Shown: piece by piece, positions 13,395 to 23,204 of the stretch
How positions within the stretch are numbered: the stretch's first letter is position 1
Layout: the number at the start of each line of letters is the position of its first letter
Origin: Perkinsus marinus ATCC 50983
Taxonomy: Eukaryota; Perkinsozoa; Perkinsida; Perkinsidae
Reading direction: 5' to 3'
Assembly: GCF_000006405.1 (NCBI RefSeq)
Contig: NW_003200768.1
Coordinates: 62,039-126,038, forward strand
Length of the DNA stretch: 64,000 bases
Notes under the pieces: generated by a model
What the model was told of the DNA's origin: nothing
Databases searched by the model: none
Seen by the model: the letters and a program-made list of their open reading frames with translations, nothing else
Program-made: the position numbers and the translations under genes

Positions 13395-13810
13395 TCAATC
13401 CATCAATGCACACAGAGTACAGCATGCACACATACCTGAGAGTAAGGTCAATACAGCTATACTAAAGAGTCCCCTATTACCCAATAAGCACGCACAGCAT
13501 CCATCGTCACCGCCACCTTTACCATTATCGCAAGGTTGTTGTTGACTTTCATGGATTATAACTGTTTGTGGGGGTGCTTGATGGTATCTACAACGGGAGT
13601 ACATCACAGTAGAGAAGAGTGGTAGTACATAGGATGAGCTACAACAGTAGGCATAGATGAGGGCATATGTACTTGAAAGGTCTGTCCAGCATAGACCCCA
13701 ACAGGTACTTGTACTTGGAAGGGTTGCCCAGAAGAAGGATCCACTACTTGTATGGTACTACCCGGCTTAGCCCCCTCGGGCACCTGTACCATTACTAGAT
13801 TGCCAGACAT
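13395..13810 (-). CDS. VQVP-repeat/cysteine-tail family protein, member A (109 aa)
   Basis: Three exons (13629-13810, 13481-13587, 13395-13435) are separated by GT-AG introns of 41 and 45 nt, giving 330 coding nt. The protein opens MSGNLVMVQVPEGAKPGSTI and has the second half-repeat VQVPVGVYAGQTFQV. A linker, PPQTVIIHESQQQPCDNGKG, leads to a DDGCCACLLG-MCACCTLCALMD tail. The last intron splits the Gly of CLLG, exactly as in the paralogue at 24579-25252. The N-terminal repeat resembles a motif seen in many protist proteins. The C-terminal cysteine block resembles a CYSTM membrane module. A small, tail-anchored or palmitoylated membrane protein is the best guess; the function is unknown. Confidence 0.8.
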
Positions 13811-14228
13811 TGATGCGATTGATCAGATGAACTCCTTCTTACAAGCTGGCTGCTGCTAGTTGGAGTTCAAGATTTAGCGTCGCAGTTGCGTCGCTCCGCC
13901 GAGAATGCATGTTTCGTTTACACTTTTCATCATCCCCAATTTAAACTTGAGTGAATAAGTATCTCTGTACGGCTCTACTACGAGGGAATGAGAGAGGTCT
14001 AGTCGGCCCTCATACAGTAGGTCCCTGGCACTATGGTGTAGGAGCCATATCGTTTTCTAGAGGCATCATGTAGCAACTTCACCATAGTAGCAATCGCTAG
14101 GCATCTTATACTAGCTTGCTTAGCGTGAAGGGATACATATTAAAGGCATCGGATAGTAATTCGTATACGTGTATCGGAGAGGACTTTATGCTACATAGGT
14201 AAGGCTAGACTACGTAAGCTTAGGTCCG
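13811..14228. other. Divergent intergenic region
   Basis: This separates the minus-strand gene starting at 13810 from the plus-strand acyltransferase starting at 14229, so it should carry both promoters. The string GCGTCGCTCCGC lies about 75 nt upstream of the minus-strand start, and a similar GCATCGCTCCGC occurs upstream of RPLP0. No gene is seen. Confidence 0.5.
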
Positions 14229-16160
14229 ATGTGGTGTTTGAGAATACAACAGTCATGCCCACGTGGAAATGCTGCAGGATTTGTTCGCTTCATCATGATT
14301 GTTGCGTCGTTGCTCGCATGGTTTGATACCTGCATAGGGGTTCTAAAGGCTTATTGGTGCCGTTTGGTGAGGAGGACCAAGGAGGGATCTCAAGAAGGAG
14401 GTAAGGATGAGAGGGGTGGGGGCTCCTTGTTGTCAATTCTCTATCTAGTAGGTCCTTACTTACCTATGACCTGGTTGGAAGCTCACATGCTAAAGAACGA
14501 TGCCTTCCCTAGTTATATGCATGCCTCCCCGATTTGCTATGTTATTAACTCTGCTATATTCTTCCGGGATGGTCTGCCTTCCACTGACGAGGTCAAGACC
14601 GTGCTTCAGGATAAGGTGGGCATGCACATACTAGTCGTACTATTTCCACAACTCGTTCCTCTTAGTTACTCAAATACCATCGGTTCGCCTCGGTCGCGGA
14701 TCCAGACAATAGAAGTTGGAATGTAGTCAATGTTGACGTCAATGACCACTTTACACAACACGACCCAGTGGCCGATACTAAAGTGTTGGAGGACAAAATC
14801 AACGAGGTACTATCAACGGGTCTGAGAGTAGTATCACGAAGAGTGGTATCAGATAATCAGCCTACCTCTGGATCCTACTAGGCCCCTATGGGAGGTCCAT
14901 ACGATACCAGTAGTGAAGGGCGAGGACTGCATGCTCTTTAGAACTCACCATTCAATGGCTGATGGTCTCTCCCTGGTAACTGCACGTTGTCGCCAAACTT
15001 TTGAATCATCATTCGTTGTAGGTAAGCGTGTACCAGTCACTTACCACTGAAGCGGATGGATCGCCAGCCAAAGTCGTCCCCGGTAAGGCTGTGAAGGCCC
15101 ATTCGAAGTTGACATTTGAGGGACTCTTCCTTATGGCGGTTGATACGGTAGGGAGTTGGTGAAGGGATTGTGGTAACCTTGTTGTAATATTCAGTTACGC
15201 TCAGCCTTACATATCCTCTACACGGTGTTCCAGCCATTAGAAAGCTCATTCACCTTCAATACTCCTAGAAAGCATCGTGGTGGGGATATGCGATGGTCTG
15301 GTTCGAGGAGGGCTGTATTATTCAAACCATTTTCTCTAGAGTATGTCAAGGCCATTACTAAGAGAACACCTAAGAAGGTAATGCCACCGGAATTATCAAC
15401 ACCGATAGACTAGGTCTTGGGTGCTCTTATAGGTTACTGTTAACGATGTTCTATTATCTGCTAGTGTGGGTGCTATCAGAGCTTATTCTGGCGATACAGT
15501 GAATGATACTACTACCAGTATGAGAACACTCCTTGCCCTAGGCTTCCCTGCCAACCTCCCTAACAGACCATCAACTGATAGGCTCACTAACACATTCTCA
15601 ATCAATGCATGTGATCTAAGCAAGGTAGGCAGTAGCGAGCGGTCTCCCCTCAGGGTTTAATGCATCATCATATTCCCAGGCCATAAGAGCTACCGATCCT
15701 GTGTCTAGAGTGATGGCTACCAACAGGGCGATGAACCGGCTTAAGAAGAGCATGGAGGCCTTTGTCGAGTTTTGGCTTATGAATGTCTTCTTCCCTCTAT
15801 TACCTGTCCAGATCTACCAATACATTGCCAAGAGGTACTTCGCTAATCACACCATGCTGTTCAGTAATGTACCTGGCCCTGCAAAAAGTCTCTATTTTGC
15901 GGGTAAGGAGGTCACCGGCGTACAGGGTATATTCCTGGACGCTATATCTGAGGTAATGCTTTACCATCACCAGCTCGCACCATTGGGAGGACCCTATTCC
16001 TCCTCAGGTTACTCTCATTTCTTACAATGGTAAGGTGTATTATAATATAGCCCTGGACCAAACTGTTGTTAAGGACTGGCCGAGATTTGAGCACCTTTTC
16101 CGTCAGGAGCTCCTTGAACTAGGCAAAACAGTTGGCGTACCCTCTGACATTGCCTTGTGA
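14229..16160 (+). CDS. Wax ester synthase/diacylglycerol acyltransferase (WS/DGAT), copy 1
   Basis: Predicted to transfer acyl groups from acyl-CoA to alcohols or diacylglycerol, making storage wax esters or triacylglycerol at a membrane. A hydrophobic N-terminus (MIVASLLAWFDTCIGVLKAY) leads to MTWLEAHMLKNDAFP. The acyltransferase motif HHSMADG (HHxxxDG) is at about 14948-14968. The conserved C-terminal (DUF1298-type) part includes FSNVPGPAKSLYFAGKEVTG (about 15853-15912), and the protein ends at TGA 16158-16160. Several short introns interrupt the frame. The start may be 14229 or an in-frame ATG at 14295. A paralogue follows immediately at 16490-18455 in the same orientation. A 148-nt exon (15233-15380) is nearly identical to its counterpart there. 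Confidence 0.8.
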
Positions 16161-16489
16161 TGCTGAAGCTCATATCATATTCATGCACCCACCGTCCCAT
16201 AGTGCTTTTTTGACCTAGTTGTTCCCCTCGATATTTGTATAGTGTGTACTTCCTATAATGATAGGTTGTTACCTCTGGGAATCCTTCGAGCGTCTTGTGC
16301 GGTTTCATCATCGATAAGGGACGGGGCATTGTGTTTGGCAGTGTTTGACCCACATCCGAGTCCTCATAGAGGCTCAGCAGACATTCCTACGTTATCACGG
16401 GGAGAGCATAGCATTTTGATGCGCACTCCCTCTATCTAGTACTTACTGTTCTCCAAGTTGCTGTTACTGTTTTTTGCCTCTGCCTCGCC

Positions 16490-18455
16490 ATGTTCGTCTT
16501 CATGATGTTATTCGGCTCATTCTTGGCCCTCCTGTCTGCCAGCGCCTTTGCAGTCTCCTGGATCTCTCTTGCTGTTGTTCTAGCCCTTGTTGGATACCTA
16601 TATTGGAATAGCGGTGAGAAGAACTCTGATAAGGCTACTACTCAAGGTGAGGAGGTATGGGCACAGAGTTTGAGATATGTTGATTCATATATGGAGTTTG
16701 CCACGAGCTTTTATTTCGTGAATCGGTTCGGTTCTATTATCAGGCGAGCATCACCTTCGCATGACCTGGTTGGAAGAGCACATGCTTAAGAATGATACTT
16801 TCCCTGCGAGTCAGCATTCCTCACCAACCTGCATGGTTATTAACTCGGCTATGTACTTTAAGGACGGTCTGCCGGAGAAAAAGAGAGTCGAGAAACTACT
16901 CCAGGATAAGGTAGATGAATGTCTTAGAAGCTGTGGTTGGTCTATTCCATGGCAGCTCCTCTACTTCCATCGTTTCTCCTCTGTTCCCGACTTCGAGAGT
17001 AAAACTTGGAGATCTGTGAAGGTGAACATCGATGATCATGTTATTATGCACTCTCCATGCGCCAATAACGAGGCACTTGAGGATGAGATCAATGACGTAC
17101 ACAGTAGAAGACTGAGAGTCTTAGGGGTTATTCTAGCCCTGTTCAGGTCATCAGTCATGCTCTAGATTTGACTAAACCAGCATGGGAAGTTCACATGCTT
17201 CCTGTTACTACAGGTGATGACTGTATAATATTCAGGTCTCATCACTCGATCGGTGATGGTCTATCATTGGTAAGACGGCAATAGTCCGGCGTGTAGTAGC
17301 GGGTGGGCTATCCTGACATCTCAGCTTCCTGCGTATGAGTCCATGGCCACCAATGCTGATGGCTCGCCAGTTGAGGTCGGTCATTCAAAGAAACCTGTCA
17401 TTCCCACCAAGAACAATATCATTATGGCCCTTCTTATGGCGATTGAATACGTAAGCTGCTTGCATATGGCTCCTGAACACATTGGTTGTGAATAATCATT
17501 GCAGGTGCGTTCATTCTGTGTCCTTCTCTGGGCATGCTACATGCCATTAGAAAGCTCATTTACCTTCAATACTCCTAGAGAGCATCGTGGTGGGGATATG
17601 CGATGGTCTGGTTCGAGAAGGGCTGTATTATTCAAACCATTCTCCCTAGAGTATGTCAAGGCCATTACTAAGAGAACACCTAAGAAGGTAAGAGCTCCAC
17701 ACTCCAAATGGATCGGTCAATAAGCTGTTATACCTGTCAGACCACCGTTAATGACGTACTGCTCTCTGCCACTGTGGGAGCTATCCGAGCCTATTCCGGG
17801 AAGAGTGTTAACTCAAGTACAGTGATGAGAATGCTTCTCCCCTTTGGGTTCGAGGCCAAGCTGGATGATATGCCTGCTAATGATAGACTAACTAACGGTT
17901 TTGCATTCTGCAGCTCTGATCTCTCTAAGGTAGAGTCAATCTTCTCGAGTGGAGTTATGCAATGTACTGCTGGTCTTGTCAGTCCATCCGATCTGATGAT
18001 CCCGAGTCACGCCTATTAGCCACTAATAGGATCATGAAACGCGTGAAGCATAGCTTGGAGGCTAAGGTCTCTTTCTGGATGATGAACAATCTATTCGCTC
18101 GCGCCCCCATTGGGTTTTATCAAAAAACAGCGAGGAAAGTGTTCGCCAACCACACCGCAATATTCAGCAATGTGAGGGGTCCAGCAGTTAGTCAGTACTT
18201 TGCTGGCAAAGAGGTTACTGGTACACAGGCCATGTTTCTTAATGCAATACCACAGGTAGTGTGTTGGAGCTCTCTTCCTATATTGTTATCTAATCCATTC
18301 AGGTGACTCTTGTATCGTACAATGGTGAGATTTACTACAACATAACGCTGGACCCTACTGTGGTGAAGGATTGGGATAAGCTAGAAGGTCTATTCAGAAA
18401 GGAACTGCTAGCCATGGGCAAAGCAGTTGGAGTTGATGCCACCCTAACACTGTGA
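16490..18455 (+). CDS. Wax ester synthase/diacylglycerol acyltransferase (WS/DGAT), copy 2
   Basis: Tandem paralogue of the gene at 14229-16160, with the same predicted reaction. It starts with a stronger N-terminal membrane region (about residues 1-45, e.g. LALLSASAFAVSWISLAVVL) followed by MTWLEEHMLKNDTFP. The catalytic HHSIGDG motif is at about 17243-17263. The C-terminal block includes FSNVRGPAVSQYFAGKEVTG (about 18162-18221), and the stop is TGA 18453-18455. Exon order and intron positions follow copy 1. Outside the shared exon the two copies are clearly diverged, including different N-termini, which suggests different membrane placement or substrates. Confidence 0.8.
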
Positions 18456-18959
18456 GACCAATTCATTTCCTCTTCCTCCTATACTTCTGTTGTCTTTACC
18501 GATTTGTCTACTTCGTTCCACACATCTTTTCATAGTAGCAAGTTTTCCACTTCGGTCTGCTTGGGTTCGTTCATCCTCTGAGAATTCGTCGAGTTCCATC
18601 ATCTTGTGCGAAGATCCAGACCGACCGCGGCATACCATGAGTTCCAATTTGCCGTAGTGCCAATTTTGACTATCACTCTCTACCCAGTCAACTTTACCAT
18701 CACGATCGACTTGAATCTGGCTATCTCTCTGCACTCGATGTTCTCACTTTAAGAGAGAAGCTTGTACGTCGTAGGTGCGTATTTGTTCCACGGTCCTTCT
18801 GAGTTCCTGACACATAGGCAATGTAATACCTTATGTACACGCTTATTGGCTCCGCTATGGCGATTGTCGGCGTTTGCTCATAGAGAAGGTAAATCGTATA
18901 TTTCTCTGAAGGGTGTCTATGATGACTTATGGTGGCTATGATCATTATACCGGGACGCA
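18456..18959. other. Unassigned; would hold the missing reverse transcriptase
   Basis: This follows the acyltransferase stop and precedes RNase H remnants. A DIRS-like element should have its reverse transcriptase here, but I recognise no such motif on either strand. Minus-strand open frames (18444-18734 and 18721-19056) are charged and unrecognised. Confidence 0.4.
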
Positions 18960-18980
18960 CTGTCACGATGCTCCCGTTCG

Positions 18981-19594
18981 GTGGATCACTGTCTCCCCCG
19001 CACGTATAGACTATCATGCAGACTGCCTTGTCGGGTGTGTATCGTGGTGGACGCATCTACGGTCGGCATCGGCGGTCTCCTAATGTGGGGTTCACCACAC
19101 GACAAGGTGGTCCCGGTGGGCCACCGGCGGTGGCATATTTTGCCGATGCCATTTCGGATGTGGATGTGGAGTGGTTGGGCGTAGGCCGTGGCACCTGTAA
19201 GTCACAATCGTGCTTCGAACTGCTCGCGGTCATTGTCGCCTTGAAGCTCTGGAGACATCGTCTTGAGGACTGCAGTCGAGTGGCCGCGGAATCCTTATTC
19301 ACTGGTCGCTTTAAGCGTCGTGATTCGGAGGAGGTCGTCCTCTGCTACTCTAGGTCGCTTGGTCAGACTGTGTCCATAATGACCGCGTTGGACATGAGGT
19401 AATTAGAACTCCGCTATCGTCATGTGCGCGGTTCTAGCAATGTCCTCGCCGACACGCTGAGTCGACTTGAGGAAGGGAAGTCTGTACCCGATTGTCTCGT
19501 GCCACGAGACTCGTGGGAGTGGAAAGGAGTCTATGTCCTTTGCGGGATGCCTTTCTGGGATGAATGCGATCTTGGGAGTATGCGCGTGACGTAG
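18981..19594 (+). pseudogene. Retroelement RNase H domain, frameshifted
   Basis: VDASTVGIGGLLMWG (19047-19091) carries the first catalytic Asp of a DIRS/Ty3-type RNase H. The frame then shifts to one encoding CFELLAVIVALKLW (19213-19254), the conserved Glu helix. After an in-frame TAA (19400-19402), SNVLADTLSRL (about 19437-19469) matches the C-terminal AD.LSR motif. At least one frameshift and one stop separate the conserved blocks, so the copy is dead unless unusual decoding occurs. Confidence 0.75.
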
Positions 19595-19731
19595 CACGCT
19601 GGCCGAGTCTAGATGGTGCAGTCGATCAGCACTGCTGATTCAGCAGCCAATGCAGTGGCTCAGACTCGCTAAGAGGAATTCTCCTACGTTCCGTTCGTCT
19701 TCTCGGATACTTGTGCTCCCCTGCGGCAGGG

Positions 19732-19766
19732 ATCACAGAAGGGCAGGGGCCCTGCCCTTCTGTGAT
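19732..19766. repeat. Perfect 17-bp inverted repeat with 1-nt spacer
   Basis: The arm ATCACAGAAGGGCAGGG is followed by one base and its exact reverse complement. It lies between the RNase H and recombinase parts of the retroelement. DIRS elements use internal complementary sequences to form circular intermediates, so this could be related, though such regions usually sit near the end of the element. Confidence 0.9.
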
Positions 19767-20081
19767 AGAAGAGCGCGGATCTTGATTCAGCAATCGTGAA
19801 TCTCGATCTAAGAGTCTAAATTCGACTTTGAGTGTAGCAGGTTTTTTTTCCATTTATTGGCTCCCCTGTCGCGCAGTGACTAGGAGTTCAATAGGGGCTG
19901 CTCGATTTGTGGCTCGGAAATGACACCGACGGATTCACACCCTTACTCTCGATTCGGGTTTGGGTGATCGCGTCTATATCGCGCGTGCCACTCGCCTTGT
20001 GGTTACGGTTGGGTGATTTGGGGGGTTTTGGATCCACTTTGGCTCCATTGGTTGTCCCTGAGAGTCCGACTTTCATAATGT

Positions 20082-20925
20082 ATGCCTCCTCCTGATTGTC
20101 AGGTAGGTTCATCGTCCTTTTCCTCCATGAGTTCGCCTTCACCTTCCGGGCGTCGCCGTCGGCCAGCTCCTAATCGAGGGAGTATTAAGAAGGCTATGAA
20201 GGAGCTGGAATGTGATATGTATGCAGACTCTACTCGACGGTCTAAGTGTTCTCGTATAAAACTGTGGATGGAGATCTGTCAGTCCCAAGGAGTAGCTGCG
20301 TTCCCGGTAAGCTGTGCCAACATCGAGCTGGTAGGGTCTATCTTAGAAGCGGCCAATTACCGTAGCGGCGGCGACTACTTGGCAGCCGCTTGTACCCACA
20401 ACTCTGTGTCGGGGCATTCCTTGGGACCGGTGGAGAAGGCATGTCTATCGAGAGTCAAGCGCTCCTTGATCCGAGGTATCGGCCCCCTAAGCGTGCGAGA
20501 CCAATTACACCATGCGAGCTGCAGGTGATGACCTGGCAGGTCAGACCTGCAATGTCCTCAAGAAACTCTTCGAGCGAATGCCTATGTTTTGGGCTCGTGG
20601 TTCTTGCTGAGGCGACGAGTTATGCAAGCTGAAGGTCGATGATGTGCTCTCTACCCCATATAATTGGTAAAGTTGAGCTGACGGTGACGGCCAGCCAACC
20701 GACACTCAGGCTATTGGCGTTATGAGGGATCACGGATGCTCGTGTGAGGCCTTCAGTAACGGCCCGGGGTAAAGATCTGTGCCCCGTCCGCGCTGCCGTC
20801 GGCAGCCTGCCGAGTGTCTGCTGAATATGCGAAGAATGGAAGAGGCTGGCCCTGGCGATGTATTTCTGGTCGATACTGATGGGAAGTGTATGTCAAAGGA
20901 GAGACTCAGGAGAGACTTTTCAGGC
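20082..20925 (+). pseudogene. DIRS-type tyrosine recombinase, N-terminal and central parts, broken
   Basis: 20113-20528 encodes a SAM-like DNA-binding N-domain, with LWMEICQSQGVAAFPVS followed by ANYRSGGDYL. The catalytic domain then continues in shifting frames: GKVELTVTASQ (about 20668-20700), then DTQAIGVMRDHGCSCEAF in another frame (about 20702-20755), then LCPVRAA, then GDVFLVDTDGKCMSKERLRR (about 20853-20912). This ASKxD..AxG..R.HGC.C....CP sequence is characteristic of recombinases I associate with dinoflagellate/perkinsid DIRS-like elements. Frameshifts show decay. The matching HxxR block is found only 2.3 kb downstream, at about 23260. Confidence 0.65.
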
Positions 20926-20929
20926 TCGT

Positions 20930-22308
20930 AGAGACGTCCCGTTAACAGCCGACGTCTTCGCCTCGTACATGTTGTTCCGAGTCCTCGGTGCCACAGTTGG
21001 TGAGCTGCGAGACTCCCCTCATTGTGGAGCACTTCAGTATCAAAGCTGGGCTCACAATGAGTTGGGGTTGCTACTAACTAGTTTACGCACCTATCATCGC
21101 GACATCCTCCTCTTCGACTCCCAAATGGAGTTGAAGAACGAGGATGCTTACGCGATAATGGATAGTTTTATTAAGCGTAAATCAGAATTCGCTAATACTC
21201 ATGGCCACGCTGCCCCGCTGTGGCCAGTGGATGAGGAGCGAATAGTAGCAGCCCTGGGGAGGTCCCCGGCGGACGTTGTGTTAAAAGCCGTTATTCGGCT
21301 CACAACTGAAACCGGGGCTCGCGTTCAGGATCTTCTCCGTGTGTTGGAACCACACGTGAGAAGATTGGGCGCCGAGGAGGCTGGACGTTCCCCTAGAGGC
21401 CAGTGGTGTAAGTAAAGAACGGGTGTTTTTTGTGTGAGAATTTCATGTCAGGTAAAACCGGCTCATCGACATACGAAGGCATGGACGGTGACCAAGGTTG
21501 GCCAGTTAGGGAAGGTGAAGGACATGACTGCGATCTAGTCTACACCTTCATCCTTCCTAACTGTAAGACATTAAGAGGCGAACAGGTGAGATTTTTGCTC
21601 TTCGTATCCTCTCGCTCGTCCTATCCTTTCGCTCGTCCTCTTCTCTCGCTCGTCCTATCCTCTGGCTCGTCCTATTCTCTCGCTCGTCCTCTTCTCTCGC
21701 TCGTCCTATATCCTCTCGCTCGTCCTATTCTTTCGCTCGCATAAATCTTTCATTCATATCAACCCTAACTCTTTACAATCATTCCTCTCTCTTTTAGGGT
21801 CGAGTCGTAGTACGTGGAGCTGCGGCAGCGTGTCTTGATGACTATCTGAAGCTGCGCAGCGACACGAACTATGGAGCCGGATCCGTTTTACTTTTTCCCG
21901 ATTATGACGGCCACGCGCTCGAACCGGATTTGTTGGGTGCGCAAATTCGGTGCTTGAGCGAGCGTGCTGGCTACGGGGTAAAGTTTTTCGGGTTGCACTC
22001 CGGCAGGCAGGGATATGTAGCAAGAAGGTAAGGGTTTAAGGATTCGGGTTCGGGTTCGGGATACTTACTTTCTTAGGGCCCTGGAGTGTTTTCGACGAGG
22101 TCAAAACTGGGACGACCTTCGTGCGAAGCTCGTGACTCATGGGTTATGGTACGCCGATTCCGATGCTCCTAAGTCGTATATCGACTTAAACATTCGAAGG
22201 TTTGCTGGACACAAGAAGAGGGAGTTTAACAGACTCTCTCCAATTGTGCTCCACGATCTTCTCCGTTTGTGCCACAAACTTTGTGGAGCGTCAGACCGGC
22301 GCACCTGA
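20930..22308 (+). CDS. Intron-containing tyrosine recombinase
   Basis: A coherent frame runs through an N-domain (DVPLTADVFASYMLFRVLG onward), the catalytic arginine motif ETGARVQDLLRVLEPH (about 21308-21355), HSGRQGYVARR (about 21998-22030, the HxxR motif) and WYADSDAPKSYIDLN (about 22146-22190, containing the candidate nucleophilic Tyr). The exons join in frame across introns at 21411-21456 (GTAAGT to CAG), 21586-21797 (repeat-filled) and 22029-22077. The frame ends at TGA 22306-22308, but a change of frame near 22240 would connect it to further in-frame exons up to 23204. The catalytic residues R, HxxR and Y are all present, unlike in the surrounding DIRS-like copy. It may be a Crypton-like element inserted into the retroelement. 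Confidence 0.6.
21595..21745 (+). repeat. Minisatellite (CTCGCTCGTCCTAT-like) inside a recombinase intron
   Basis: About ten imperfect copies of a 14-16 nt unit, CTCGCTCGTCCTAT with T-rich variants, fill most of the intron 21586-21797. The tract is pyrimidine-only on the plus strand except for the G of each TCG. Confidence 0.85.
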
Positions 22309-23204
22309 CTGCTCGCAGTCGAGCTACGCCCGAAGATAGGCTGGTAAGTCCGAAGCCTATCCCGAACCCTAGATCCAAAACCCTTTTCCTCAGGTATTCT
22401 TGCATGACCACCATGCCAACACCTTTCTGAGAAGGTTACTTAACATTCCAGGAGGTGGATTGGCACGAGGCGATTACGACGCTCTTTACAGTGCCGCGAC
22501 TTCAGCCGTCAAATGGTTGAAGTATCTCGGCCTGTGGGAGCAGGTGGAAATGCAAGGATTCGGTACGATCCGACCTAGAGCGGTAAGAAACACGAATTCG
22601 AAGGAACACTCCAAAATTGTTTCCTTTTCAGGTAGTTCGTTTGCAAGACGCTCTAGTGTCCAACATGGGTGCTAGAGCCCTGGAGGGAAGAGCGGAAGAA
22701 GGGAGGAGAGAGCAGTCAAGACGTACGGCCCCTACTGTTTCAACAACAGTATTCGGGTCGTACAACTTGGCTGCTCTCGAGGAGTCCCGGTTGGAAGCGA
22801 CGCGGGCGCACAGCCGACATGTTCGGCTGGGGAGAGTTCATGGTACCTACGTGAACCTCCACGCGCCCGGGAGATTGGACTCAACCATCGAGGCCAACCT
22901 CCCCAAGGCGTCGCAGATCCTTGCAGGGAATGTAAGGATCATGGAAGGAGAGGCTGGAAGCGAGTAAGTCAAACACACGTTCGGGTTGGAAGGTCTTTGA
23001 TTGTGCCTCTTTTTCAGACGTACGGCTTCTGGGCAGTCGGGATCGGACCACTCAGTCCATTCCGACCGTGAAGCCGCCCATCGACCTCGCCTTCAAGATC
23101 GGGGCCCCCATCCTGCCGTCCGTGACCTTGAACCGCGTCGTGGCCCCCGTGCTCGTCCTTACCTACCCGAATACGAGGTAGAACGAGACGGTAGGCGTCA
23201 CTAA
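22309..23204 (+). CDS. Exons continuing the nested recombinase unit (C-terminal extension)
   Basis: After a GTAAGT...CTCAG intron (about 22341-22394), an exon encodes VFLHDHHANTFLRRLL and then SAATSAVKWLKYLGLWEQVE. A further intron (about 22582-22630) precedes VVRLQDALVSNMGARALEGR and an Arg/Glu-rich stretch. Another intron lies at about 22963-23018. The last segment ends ERDGRRH at a TAA (23202-23204). No domain is recognised. The exon chain is linked to the upstream recombinase by spacing and composition, not by a proven frame, because one base appears missing or extra near 22240. Confidence 0.4.
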
